DNA of 64,000 nucleotides from Hyphomicrobiales bacterium (GTDB taxonomy: Bacteria; Pseudomonadota; Alphaproteobacteria; Rhizobiales; Rhizobiaceae), in NCBI GenBank assembly GCA_900466475.1, contig UBMI01000021.1:186001-250000 (forward strand), in the 5' to 3' direction. The notes beneath the pieces were generated by a model that ran no database searches, was not told the origin of the DNA, and saw nothing but the letters and a program-made list of their open reading frames with translations. Shown here one piece after another: positions 16,310 through 26,431 of this stretch (its first letter is position 1; every line of letters begins with the position of its first letter). A program made the translations under genes and the position numbers.

Positions 16310-17386
16310 TCAGAGTCGCGCCTCGAGTACGAGGTTGAACGGGGTTGCCATCGCCCGACGGAACCGCGTGAAACCGGCCTTCCGGAAGATCTCGGCCAGC
16401 CGTTTCTCACCGGCTTGTGCGCCAAGCACGATATGGCCGCCATCAGAGATCGCATGAGCGCAGCAGATCGTCGTCGAGGCGGCATAATACATGCGCGCGA
16501 CCGGCGAGATACTGTCTTCCACACCATCCTTCGCATAGGGCTCGACCAGCATTACCGTTCCCTCATGGGCGATGGTTCTGGCTGCGTGTCTTGCGACAGC
16601 GAGCGGGTCGCCCATGTCATGCAGGCAGTCGAAGAAGCAAATAAGGTCGTAGCCTGAACCAGAATAGGCGTCCGCTCTCGCGGTTTCGAATGTGACCCTC
16701 TCTGTTCCTCCCGCCGCAGCAACAACCTGCCGGGCCTCATCGAGCGATTCCGGATGCGAATCGAAGCCATGGAATCGCGACGACGGAAAGGCTTGGGCCA
16801 TCAGCGCTGTCGAATGACCATGACCGCAGCCGACATCGGCCACCAGTGCGCCAGCCTTCAGTTTCTCGATGACGCCATCGAGCGCCGGCAGCCATTCTGC
16901 AACAAGGCTTGCCTTGTAGGCGTTGCGGTAGAGCGATGCCACGCCGCAATAGAGCCTGCCATCGTGATCGCCCCAGGGAATGCCGGCGCCGGTGCGAAAT
17001 GCATCCAGGGCCTTGTCCTCGTCAGCCCACATCGAGGCGGGGATTGCCCAGGCCGCAGCCATGAAAACCGGGCTGTCGTCCTGCGCCAGCACCAGCGCAT
17101 GTTCAGGCGGCAGTTCGTAGCTGTGGCTTGCCGCATCATAGATCACATAGCCCCCTGCCACCTGTGAGCCCAGCCATTCGCGGATATACCGCTCGGCGCA
17201 GCCCGTGATTGCCGCAAGCTGGTGCGAACTGATCCGCCCCACCTTCGCCATTGCCTTGTAAAGGCCGAGCCGGTGGCCGATGCTCACCATCACGCCGCCA
17301 TAGCCGGCCGAGAGATCGCCGATTGCTCGTGAGACTATGAGGTCGAGCTTGGCCGCATCGATCGTGTTGCTTCTTATCTGGTCCAT
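16310..17386 (-). CDS. SAM-dependent methyltransferase with winged-helix N-terminus
   Basis: A 358-aa protein: an N-terminal winged-helix-like domain (HRLGLYKAMAKVGRISSHQLA) as in O-methyltransferase-like Rv2258c relatives, then a class I SAM domain with motif I VADVGCGHGHST (182-193), HGFDSHPESL and a post-I CFFDCLHDMGDP. The substrate is unknown; such enzymes methylate small molecules. ATG 17386 has a strong AGGAGAAGGAA site. It diverges from the GlxA-type regulator gene at 17547 across 160 bp, suggesting that regulator may control it. Confidence 0.75.
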   Translation of the reverse strand: MDQIRSNTIDAAKLDLIVSRAIGDLSAGYGGVMVSIGHRLGLYKAMAKVGRISSHQLAAITGCAERYIREWLGSQVAGGYVIYDAASHSYELPPEHALVLAQDDSPVFMAAAWAIPASMWADEDKALDAFRTGAGIPWGDHDGRLYCGVASLYRNAYKASLVAEWLPALDGVIEKLKAGALVADVGCGHGHSTALMAQAFPSSRFHGFDSHPESLDEARQVVAAAGGTERVTFETARADAYSGSGYDLICFFDCLHDMGDPLAVARHAARTIAHEGTVMLVEPYAKDGVEDSISPVARMYYAASTTICCAHAISDGGHIVLGAQAGEKRLAEIFRKAGFTRFRRAMATPFNLVLEARL

Positions 17387-17546
17387 TTCCTTCTCCTGTC
17401 GAAATGTTAGGAATGGAAATGGAATGACAGCAGACGGGCTATTACGGCAGAGCGGCATGGGCCATAAGCGGGCCATTTGCGCCAATCATCATGCCGGTGT
17501 AGGCAAAAGAAGCAAATAGCGGACCTGTTTCTTCCGGGGGGATGAG

Positions 17547-18593
17547 ATGCAATCCGGCGCCGATCAAGTCGTTTCCAGGCCGCTTCATGTCAGCCTCGTG
17601 GCCATTCCCGAGGCTGTGGTATCGACCCTGAGCGGCATTTTCGATGTCATGAATGCCTTTGCGGTTCTGCCGGCAGCCAGCGATGTCCTCGGCGGCCGAG
17701 CGCCCTTCAAGGTGGAAATTGTCGGTACATCCGCCGAGCCGCTGGAACTTGCAAGCCGTCTGCCGATTACCGTCCAGCGCAGCATCTCGTCTCTCGACCA
17801 CACGGATATCGTCATCGTGCCCTCCGTTCTGCTGCCATCGCGTGGATGGCAGAAGGGGCGTTATCCGGAACTTGTCGAATGGGTTGGCGCCATGCATTCG
17901 CGTGGCGCGCTGATCTGCTCGGCCTGTTCGGGGCTCTTTCTGCTGGCAGAGACCGGGCTATTCGACGGCATGGATGCGACAGTGCATTTCGGCTATGCCG
18001 AGGCTTTCCGGACAAGCTTTCCGCAGGTGCCCGTCCATCCCGAGCGTGTGCTCGTCGTTTGTGGCAGGCGAGAAGAGCTGATCAGCTCCGGTGCCTCCAT
18101 GACCTGGCATGATCTCGTCCTGTACCTGATCGCCCGCCATGCGGGTGCTTCAGCCGCGCAGGCTATTGCCCGTTTCTTCGCGTTGCAATGGCATCAGGAT
18201 GGGCTGGCGCCTTATATCGTTTTCGAGGGCCGCAGGGATCATGGCGATACAGCGATCCAGACGGCGCAGGAATGGCTTTCCGGCCATTTTTCGGTCGCCA
18301 ATCCCATCGAGGAAATGTTCCGTCACGCTGGCCTGACGGAGCGCACCTTCAAGCGCCGCTTCACCCAGGCAACCGGTGTCAGCCCGATCGCCTATGTTCA
18401 GCGGGTGAGAGTGGAGGATGCAAAGCGCCGGCTGGAGCGCACGGATGCGCCGGTCGATGAGATCAGCTGGCAGGTCGGCTATGAAGAGCCGGCTTTTTTC
18501 CGCAGGCTCTTCAAGCGCATGACGGGCCTGACGCCCGGCAGCTATCGCCGCCGGTTTCGCGTGCCCGATTATGCGCGTCCGTCAAAAAGCTGA
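17547..18593 (+). CDS. GlxA-family AraC-type transcriptional regulator
   Basis: A 348-aa regulator: an N-terminal DJ-1/PfpI-like ligand domain (residues about 10-190, nucleophile-elbow-like CSACSGLFLLAETGL) and a C-terminal AraC/XylS double helix-turn-helix ending RRLFKRMTGLTPGSYRRRF. This fusion defines the GlxA group. The elbow cysteine is present, but in regulators the domain usually senses instead of catalysing. It is divergent from the methyltransferase gene and converges on lepA with a 5-nt gap. The inducer is unknown. Confidence 0.88.
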   Translation: MQSGADQVVSRPLHVSLVAIPEAVVSTLSGIFDVMNAFAVLPAASDVLGGRAPFKVEIVGTSAEPLELASRLPITVQRSISSLDHTDIVIVPSVLLPSRGWQKGRYPELVEWVGAMHSRGALICSACSGLFLLAETGLFDGMDATVHFGYAEAFRTSFPQVPVHPERVLVVCGRREELISSGASMTWHDLVLYLIARHAGASAAQAIARFFALQWHQDGLAPYIVFEGRRDHGDTAIQTAQEWLSGHFSVANPIEEMFRHAGLTERTFKRRFTQATGVSPIAYVQRVRVEDAKRRLERTDAPVDEISWQVGYEEPAFFRRLFKRMTGLTPGSYRRRFRVPDYARPSKS

Positions 18594-18598
18594 GGTGT

Positions 18599-20431
<1,833 letters not shown>

Positions 20432-20507
20432 ATAGCAGCGCGCAGATCGCCCGCAAAGCGGTAATTATACCGGGGTTTACCCTATTTTGCAGACTGTGAC
20501 GTGCGGC

Positions 20508-21206
20508 TCAGACCGGCCAGGTCTCCAGCCGCCAGGCCGAATCCCAGAACATCCATTCATATTGGGAGGCGCGCACGAAGGCGTCCATCATCTGCTGGCG
20601 CTCTGTCGGCGAAGCAGCCCGCGCGGCGATATCCGTCAAGGCAATCACTTCACGCGCACCGGCTGCAAATTGCGGATCGCCATAGGTGTTGATCCAGGCC
20701 TGGAAGACATTGCCCTCGATCGCCGGCCGGCTCTTGATGCCTTCGCCGACATGCCAGTAGATCCAGAAGCAGGGCAGGATGGCCGAAAGCGCCACCGCGT
20801 AGGAGCTGTGATAGGCCGTCGCCAGCAGGAAATTCGTATAGGCAAAGCACGAGGGCGAGGGCTCGGCCGCCGTCACATCGGCGCTGGAAATGCCGAACTG
20901 CGTCAGGAAACCGGCATGCAGGCCCTGCTCCACGGTGATCGCCTTCTGCGCCGACCCAAGAAAGCGCAGCACCTGCGCATTATCGGGCGCTTTGGCGGCG
21001 ACGATCGCAAGGCAGCGGGCATAATGCTTCAGGTAGATCGCGTCCTGCAGGATGTAATGGCGGAAAACCTCCGGCGGCAGCGTGCCATCCGAAAGCCGCT
21101 CCAGCAGCGGCAATCGCTCGATCTCGGCCATGATCGGCTTGATCCGGTCCCAGGCGGCCGTCGTGAAGCTTTCCGCCGTCTCAGTGCCTTGCGCAATACC
21201 GTCCAT
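20508..21206 (-). CDS. tenA: TenA-family thiaminase II / aminopyrimidine aminohydrolase
   Basis: A 232-aa all-helical TenA/PqqC-fold enzyme. TenA hydrolyses 4-amino-5-aminomethyl-2-methylpyrimidine to HMP, salvaging degraded thiamine. The active-site cysteine C146 is in SAILPCFWIYW, and the catalytic glutamate lies in YEWMFWDSAW near the C-terminus. ATG 21206 with GGAGAG upstream is preferred over the longer frame to 21290. It is divergent from the XRE-cupin regulator. No TPP-riboswitch-like sequence is seen in its short leader. Confidence 0.88.
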   Translation of the reverse strand: MDGIAQGTETAESFTTAAWDRIKPIMAEIERLPLLERLSDGTLPPEVFRHYILQDAIYLKHYARCLAIVAAKAPDNAQVLRFLGSAQKAITVEQGLHAGFLTQFGISSADVTAAEPSPSCFAYTNFLLATAYHSSYAVALSAILPCFWIYWHVGEGIKSRPAIEGNVFQAWINTYGDPQFAAGAREVIALTDIAARAASPTERQQMMDAFVRASQYEWMFWDSAWRLETWPV

Positions 21207-21335
21207 CTTGCTCTCCGCTCTTGAATGCCGCTGCCATATATCGACGCCGCCGTGGTGAAAGCAAGGCTGCTTGCGAGGACTTGATTCCATTATTGGGTCC
21301 TGTATTTCTCTTATAGTAGAATCATGGATTGAAAA

Positions 21336-21905
21336 ATGGAACAGGAACTCGAGCAGGCAATCGGCCTTCGCATTCGCACGCTGCGGACGGAAAAAGGGCT
21401 GACACTGGATGATCTCGCTACTGCTTCCGGCGTGAGCCGCGCGATGATCTCCCGCATCGAGCGTGCGGAAGCGAGCCCCACGGCTTCGCTGTTGGCGAGG
21501 GTCTGTGCCGCGCTTGGCCTGTCGCTTTCAGAGTTCTTTGCCGATGAAGGGCAGGAAGCGTCGCCGCTATCGCGTCGTCAGGACCAACAGGTCTGGCGCG
21601 ATCCCGAAACCGGCTATATGCGCCGCGCCGTCTCGCCGCCGGGTACATCCTCGGATGTCGATATCGTTGATGTCGAATTTCCGGCCGGTGCGCGCATCAG
21701 CTTCCCGCCGCATGCCGCCAGCCGCGGCATGACCCAGCATGTCTGGCTCTTCGACGGCGAGCTGGAAATGACCGTCGGCGAGATCGTTCATCGTCTCAAG
21801 CCCGGCGACTGTCTCTTCATGCCGGTCGGTGACGGCCATGTCTTTCACAATCCGGGTCATGCGCCGGCACGCTACTGCGTCGTGCTGGCCCGCGACGATC
21901 ACTAA
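21336..21905 (+). CDS. XRE-family regulator with cupin domain
   Basis: A 189-aa regulator: an N-terminal helix-turn-helix (LRTEKGLTLDDLATASGVSRAMISRIERAEASPT, residues 14-47) and a C-terminal cupin (HVWLFDGELEMTVGEIVHRLKPGDCLFMPVGDGHVFHN). Such HTH-cupin proteins sense small molecules and often regulate the next gene; here a GNAT acetyltransferase follows 29 nt later. It diverges from tenA by 129 bp. The ligand is unknown. Confidence 0.88.
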   Translation: MEQELEQAIGLRIRTLRTEKGLTLDDLATASGVSRAMISRIERAEASPTASLLARVCAALGLSLSEFFADEGQEASPLSRRQDQQVWRDPETGYMRRAVSPPGTSSDVDIVDVEFPAGARISFPPHAASRGMTQHVWLFDGELEMTVGEIVHRLKPGDCLFMPVGDGHVFHNPGHAPARYCVVLARDDH

Positions 21906-21934
21906 ATCACGCGCTCACTTATCAGGGGACCATC

Positions 21935-22453
21935 ATGCCGACTATCCGTCTTCTCTCTGCCGCCGAGGCACACGCGGCTATTCCCGACCTCTGCGAGGTG
22001 CTTGCCGATTGCGTCAATGGCGGCGCCTCGGTCGGCTTCATGCAGCCCTATACACCTAGGGATGCCGAACCCTACTGGCGTAGTGTCGCCGAAGCCGTGG
22101 CCGATGGCGCCACCCTGCTCTTCGGCGCTGAAGTTGATGGCAAAATCGTCGGCACGGTGCAGGTCGGCGCTGCCCAGATGCCGAACCAGCCGCATCGCGG
22201 CGATCTGAAAAAGCTGCTTGTTCACCGCTCCGCTCGCGGCCATGGCCTGGCGCGTCTGCTGATGGACATGGCCGAACGCGAAGCGGCCCATCGCGGCAAG
22301 ACGATTCTCGTCCTCGACACGGCAACCGGCAGCGATGCTGAAGCCATCTACCCGCGTCTCGGCTGGGAGCGTGTCGGTGTCATTCCCGATTATGCGCTCT
22401 GGCCTGAAGGTGGCCTGTGCGCCACAACCTTCTTTTACAAGCGCGTGGCCTGA
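21935..22453 (+). CDS. GNAT-family N-acetyltransferase
   Basis: A 172-aa GNAT enzyme. The acetyl-CoA-binding motif A appears as KKLLVHRSARGHGLARLLM, with R/Q-x-x-G-x-G/A partly seen as R-G-H-G-L-A, then ILVLDTATGSDAEAIYPRLGWERVG. The acceptor is unknown. AGGGGA precedes ATG 21935. It is likely in an operon with the HTH-cupin gene, an arrangement common for amino-compound detoxifying acetyltransferases. Its last 19 nt overlap the convergent HAD gene. Confidence 0.85.
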   Translation: MPTIRLLSAAEAHAAIPDLCEVLADCVNGGASVGFMQPYTPRDAEPYWRSVAEAVADGATLLFGAEVDGKIVGTVQVGAAQMPNQPHRGDLKKLLVHRSARGHGLARLLMDMAEREAAHRGKTILVLDTATGSDAEAIYPRLGWERVGVIPDYALWPEGGLCATTFFYKRVA

Positions 22454-23061
22454 TGGCCGTGCGCAAAGGCGTCTATCGCGTCAGCCAGTCTTGAGGCCGG
22501 CGTCCAATGCAGGGCCTTCCAGCCAAACTCTTTGGCGGCCGCAATATTCTCCTCGACATCGTCAATGAAGCCGATGTCATCAGGGGCGGCGCCGACTTCC
22601 TGCGTCGCAAGCCGGAAGAAATCGCTGAAAGGCTTTCGAGCGCCGAGTGCGGCCGAGTAGAACATGCCGTCGAAAAGCGCGCCGAGCCCTAGCACGTCGC
22701 GCAGGTAGGCGGCGCGCTGGTGCTCCTGGTTGGTGGCAAGGTAAAGAAGCGTGCCCTTGTCTTTCAGGCGGGCGAGATCGTCGAGCAATTGCCGGTCAAG
22801 GCGGGAGTCGTTTTCGAACCAGTAGTCGAGCAGGATCTGAGCGTTAAGATGCGGTGCAATCCGGCCAAGTACTTCCGTCAGACGGGGTTCGATCGGCTCC
22901 TGGCCTGTGACGATTCCGACCCAGTAAGGCTTGAAGAATTCCTGTTGAAGCAACGGCGCAGGCAGGCCGAGGTCGCGCTCGAGATAGGTAAAGAGCGGCA
23001 GGCCGTCTGTCGGCCGTCCGTGGACCAGCACGCCATCGACATCGACCATCAGGATTTTCAT
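22435..23061 (-). CDS. HAD-superfamily hydrolase
   Basis: A 208-aa haloacid-dehalogenase-like hydrolase. Motif I is MVDVDGVLVHG (D-x-D), motif II lies near LYLATNQEHQ, and motif IV is IGFIDDVEENIAAA. A helical cap sits between I and II. It probably dephosphorylates a small metabolite; the substrate is unknown. It stands alone, converging on the GNAT gene. Confidence 0.85.
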   Translation of the reverse strand: MKILMVDVDGVLVHGRPTDGLPLFTYLERDLGLPAPLLQQEFFKPYWVGIVTGQEPIEPRLTEVLGRIAPHLNAQILLDYWFENDSRLDRQLLDDLARLKDKGTLLYLATNQEHQRAAYLRDVLGLGALFDGMFYSAALGARKPFSDFFRLATQEVGAAPDDIGFIDDVEENIAAAKEFGWKALHWTPASRLADAIDAFAHGHQATRL

Positions 23062-23213
23062 GGGCTTAAACTCTTGAGGAAAAGGAACGTGTTCTGAAAT
23101 CGGCTAGAACGTGGCGTCGCCTGTTGCGGTGATCAAGCCGTGTTCGGTGCTTTTTTCTTTGGGCGGGCCTGTGTAAGGCTTGATTGTGACAAGCTGATTT
23201 GCGGAGGACACTC

Positions 23214-24239
23214 GTGCGCGTCATCTATTCCGAAGACCACAAGCTGCGTGATGCGAAGACAGAACTGCATGATGGCCAGCTTGTGACGCCCTTCGAGGCG
23301 CCGTTCCGGGCAGAATGGATCCTTGCCGCGGTGAAGGATGCAGGTTTTACAGATGTTGCTGCGCCTCAGGCGCATGGCCTGGAAACTGCGCGCAAGGTGC
23401 ACGATCCCGCCTATCTGGAGTTCCTGGCGACGGTGTGGGATCGCTGGGTGGCGGCTGGATACAAGGGCGAGGCGATCGCCAATTCCTTCCCCATCCGCCG
23501 CAGCAGCCAGCGCATACCGGAAAACATCGTCGGCGCGATCGGCCATTATGCCAATGCTGCCGATACGTCCATCACCAAAGGATCCTACGAGGCAGCCGTT
23601 GCCTCGATGCGCTGTGCGATGACGGGCGCGGATTGGCTGAACGCCGGCAACCGCTTCGCCTTCGCGCTCTGCCGCCCGCCCGGCCACCATGCCGGCATGG
23701 ATCTCTTCGGTGGCTATTGTTTCATCAACAATTCCGGTGTGGCGGCCCAGCGGCTGCTCGATCACGGCGCGAAGAGGGTCGCCGTGCTCGACGTCGATTT
23801 CCATCATGGCAACGGCACGCAGGATCTCTTCTATCGCCGCGGCGATGTCTTCACCGCCTCGCTGCACGGCGATCCAATCCACGCCTTTCCCTATTTTCTT
23901 GGCCATGCCGACGAGGACGGCGAAGGGCAGGGCGAAGGCGCCAATCGCAACTACCCGCTGGCTTATGGCACCACATTCGATGTCTGGTCATCAGCTCTTG
24001 CCGATGCGCTCTCCCGCATCAAGGCTTTCGGTGCCGAAGCCGTCGTTGTCGCTCTTGGCGTCGATACGTTCGAGCGCGATCCGATCTCCTTCTTCAAGCT
24101 GAAGTCGGAGGACTTCATTCGCATGGGCGAGTTGATCTCCGCCGCCGGCTTGCCGGTCGTCGCCTGCATGGAGGGCGGCTACGGTGTGCCGGAGATCGGC
24201 CTCAATGTCGCCAATGTGCTCAAGGGTCTGGAAGCCTGA
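23214..24239 (+). CDS. acetylpolyamine amidohydrolase / histone-deacetylase-family enzyme
   Basis: A 341-aa zinc amidohydrolase of the HDAC superfamily, bacterial AphA/acetylpolyamine type. The HH pair is at H158-H159 (RPPGHHAG), the zinc ligands D195 and H197 in VLDVDFHHGNGT and the third Asp in ALGVDTFERDP. Substrates are likely N-acetylpolyamines or other acetylated amines. The GTG at 23214 is chosen because GGAGG lies 6 nt upstream; a TTG further upstream sits before that site. It is 10 nt upstream of recX. Confidence 0.87.
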   Translation: MRVIYSEDHKLRDAKTELHDGQLVTPFEAPFRAEWILAAVKDAGFTDVAAPQAHGLETARKVHDPAYLEFLATVWDRWVAAGYKGEAIANSFPIRRSSQRIPENIVGAIGHYANAADTSITKGSYEAAVASMRCAMTGADWLNAGNRFAFALCRPPGHHAGMDLFGGYCFINNSGVAAQRLLDHGAKRVAVLDVDFHHGNGTQDLFYRRGDVFTASLHGDPIHAFPYFLGHADEDGEGQGEGANRNYPLAYGTTFDVWSSALADALSRIKAFGAEAVVVALGVDTFERDPISFFKLKSEDFIRMGELISAAGLPVVACMEGGYGVPEIGLNVANVLKGLEA

Positions 24240-24249
24240 TCTGCTGCCG

Positions 24250-24801
24250 ATGACTGACGAAAGCACTCCATCCGATATTCCGACGCCCCGCATGCTGAGC
24301 TGGGCGCGCAACTCGACCATCTATCGCCTCGAGCGGCGCATGATGACCGAAAAGCAGCTCTTTGACGCCATCACCCGCAAGGCGAAAGAAAAGTTCGAGG
24401 ACATCAGCGCAGCCCAACTCAAGGCCGTTGCTGATTTTGCCGTCAAATTCGCCTATGACAACAAGGCGATCGACGATGGCGCCTATGCCGAGATTGCCAC
24501 GCGATTGGCCGTGCGCAGCGGCAAGTCGAAGCGCGCGATCGCCCAGAAGCTTGCGGTCAAAGGTGTCTCCAACGATAAGGTGGAGGTTGCGCTCGAGGAA
24601 GCCGACGATCTCTACGCCGCAGCGATATTCGCCCGCAAACGCGCCTTTGGCCCCTTTCGCCGTGTCGAGCTGGATGAGAAACGCAAGGCGAAGGAGCTTT
24701 CCGCCTTCGCCCGCAACGGTTTCGGCTTCGAAATCGGCAGAAAGGTCTTCGAGATGACCTTCGAAGATGCTGAGGAGATCATCTTCGCTGGCCGCCTCTG
24801 A
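24250..24801 (+). CDS. recX: RecX-family RecA regulator
   Basis: A 183-aa protein with the repeated three-helix RecX layout: LSWARNSTIYRLERRMMTEKQL, then GAYAEIATRLAVRSGKSKRAIAQKLAVKGV, then a final helical repeat. RecX binds RecA filaments and limits RecA activity. ATG 24250 lies 10 nt after the HDAC-like gene stop. RecX members vary widely, so the assignment rests on the helical pattern and the conserved R-L-x-x-R/K-x-x-S/T spacing. It is not beside recA here, which is common in rhizobia. Confidence 0.75.
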   Translation: MTDESTPSDIPTPRMLSWARNSTIYRLERRMMTEKQLFDAITRKAKEKFEDISAAQLKAVADFAVKFAYDNKAIDDGAYAEIATRLAVRSGKSKRAIAQKLAVKGVSNDKVEVALEEADDLYAAAIFARKRAFGPFRRVELDEKRKAKELSAFARNGFGFEIGRKVFEMTFEDAEEIIFAGRL

Positions 24802-24892
24802 TGCCATCAAGGCTTTTGCTGGCACGATCAGAAGTTTGAATTTGTCGCCTGCGGATCGGCTTCGTATGAAGAGCGCACAATCGGAGGCATCT

Positions 24893-25786
24893 ATGGAAGA
24901 CAGAACGAATGCAGGAGCGAATGCGCTGACTGCTGAAGCATCGACTGCATTCGGCGGCGTGGCTGCCGGCGGCCTGATGTGCCTCATGTCGATGTCTTCC
25001 ATCCAGTTCGGTGCGGCATTGTCCTCCTCCGCCATCGCCACCTATGGGCCAGTCGGCGCCACATGGTTGCGCCTGGCTTTTGCCGCCATCATCCTGGCAA
25101 TCGCCGTGCGCCCGCGCATTTTCAGCTACAGCCGCGCGCAATGGACAAATGCCCTGGTTCTCGGCACGACGACGGCGCTGATGACGATGAGTTTTTTCTC
25201 GTCGATCGAGCGCATTCCGCTCGGCCTCGCCGTCGCGATCGATTTTCTCGGACCGCTTTCCGTCGCGACCATCGGCTACGGATTGAGCCGGCGCCTCATC
25301 TGGCCGCTCATTGCCGCTTTCGGCGTTCTCGCCCTCGCCCATGACGGAGAAGGCTGGGTCGGAGATCCTCTCGGTGTTCTCTTTGCATTTGGCGCGGGAA
25401 CCGGCTGGGCGATCTATATCGTGCTCACGAAGAAGATCGGTGCAAGCTTCAAGGGTCTTGAAGGACTTTCCATGTCGCTCATGGTTGCCGCCGTGGTCGC
25501 AACGCCCTTCGGCTTTGCCGGCGCCGTACCGAAGCTTGATGGTTACGGCCTGATCGAAATGGCGGGCCTTGCCATTCTGGTGCCGTTGCTGCCCTATACG
25601 CTGGAACTGATTGCGCTGCGGCGGATGCCGACGGCTTCCTTCGGCATCCTTATGAGCCTGGAGCCTGCCATTGCAGCATTCGCCGGCTTTATCATACTGG
25701 CGCAGCCCATGACCTTTCTGCAGATGGCGGGAACGGCCCTGGTCGTCGCCGCAAGCGCCGGCGCCACCTTTTCGGCGAGGCAATGA
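24893..25786 (+). CDS. EamA-family transporter (RhtA-like)
   Basis: A 297-aa inner-membrane protein with ten predicted membrane segments in two EamA halves, resembling RhtA-type amino-acid/metabolite exporters (SSSAIATYGPVGATWLRLAFAAIIL and the second-half PYTLELIALRRMPTASFGILMSLEPAIAA). ATG 24893 has GGAGG 6 nt upstream and starts before the first segment. The substrate is unknown. It lies 91 nt after recX and converges on the haemoglobin gene with a 4-nt gap. Confidence 0.85.
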   Translation: MEDRTNAGANALTAEASTAFGGVAAGGLMCLMSMSSIQFGAALSSSAIATYGPVGATWLRLAFAAIILAIAVRPRIFSYSRAQWTNALVLGTTTALMTMSFFSSIERIPLGLAVAIDFLGPLSVATIGYGLSRRLIWPLIAAFGVLALAHDGEGWVGDPLGVLFAFGAGTGWAIYIVLTKKIGASFKGLEGLSMSLMVAAVVATPFGFAGAVPKLDGYGLIEMAGLAILVPLLPYTLELIALRRMPTASFGILMSLEPAIAAFAGFIILAQPMTFLQMAGTALVVAASAGATFSARQ

Positions 25787-25790
25787 GACG

Positions 25791-26258
25791 TCAGACCGTC
25801 TTCTTCGTGGGATCGTCGAGTGCCGGATTGTAGAAGAGAGACAGCGTCAGGCTCTTTGCGATCCGTTCCGCTGTGGCCATGAACCAGACCTTGGCTTCCG
25901 GCGTGGGCGCCACATCGTCAAGCGTTTGCGAAAACAGCGAAAGCCATTTCGGGAAAAGCTCAGGCGTCATGTTCGCGACGCCGAGATGCGCTTGAACCGG
26001 CTTGCCGCCATAGGCGCCGCTGCGGAAGGCGACGGACGACCAGAAGCTTTTCATTTTGGCCATATGTTCCGGCCAGCGGCCGGAAAGCCGGGCGTCGAAG
26101 ACCGGGCCGAGCTCGGCATGCTGCAGCACTCGCCCATAGAAGGTTTCAACAAGCCTCGAAATGAAGGCGTCATCGATGCCGATCGCTGCCATTTCGGCCT
26201 CGGCCTTTTCGCGGATCGCGGCAATATGCGCAGCCCGCCCTTGTATCTCGTTATTCAT
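25791..26258 (-). CDS. group III truncated haemoglobin
   Basis: A 155-aa globin of the truncated group III type. It has the compact B-E helix start (FISRLVETFYGRVLQHAELGPVF), the KMKSFWSSVAFRSGAYGGKPVQAH segment with the proximal His of helix F, and a C-terminal HGIII-like helix. Such globins bind O2/NO. ATG 26258 is preferred over a longer frame to 26345. It diverges from mbfA, and the iron control element at 26397 lies 139 bp upstream, so joint iron control is possible but not shown. Confidence 0.85.
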   Translation of the reverse strand: MNNEIQGRAAHIAAIREKAEAEMAAIGIDDAFISRLVETFYGRVLQHAELGPVFDARLSGRWPEHMAKMKSFWSSVAFRSGAYGGKPVQAHLGVANMTPELFPKWLSLFSQTLDDVAPTPEAKVWFMATAERIAKSLTLSLFYNPALDDPTKKTV

Positions 26259-26396
26259 CTCAAGCCCCGGCGCTACTTCCAGCTGGCAGCTCTCATATAG
26301 GTTCGCGCGCGTTCTCGCAAAACCGCGGTGAGGGGACCGTGGCAATCTGTCGATCTGGCGGGGTTTCGATCTTGACCCATGCCACCCGCCTCTTTA

Positions 26397-26417
26397 AATT
26401 TAGAATAATTCTAAATT
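26397..26417. promoter_or_regulatory. Irr-type iron control element (ICE) before mbfA
   Basis: AATTTAGAAT-A-ATTCTAAATT is a perfect 10+10 inverted repeat 15 bp before the mbfA start. It matches the TTTAGAA/TTCTAAA core of the ICE box bound by Irr in rhizobia. Irr accumulates under low iron and represses iron storage/export genes. Repression of mbfA by Irr fits its known role; binding here is inferred. Confidence 0.75.
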
Positions 26418-26431
26418 ATTGGAGAATACAC

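Noticed and set aside
20432..21335. TPP riboswitch near tenA
   Set aside because: No THI-box-like conserved motifs seen in the short leader or gap.
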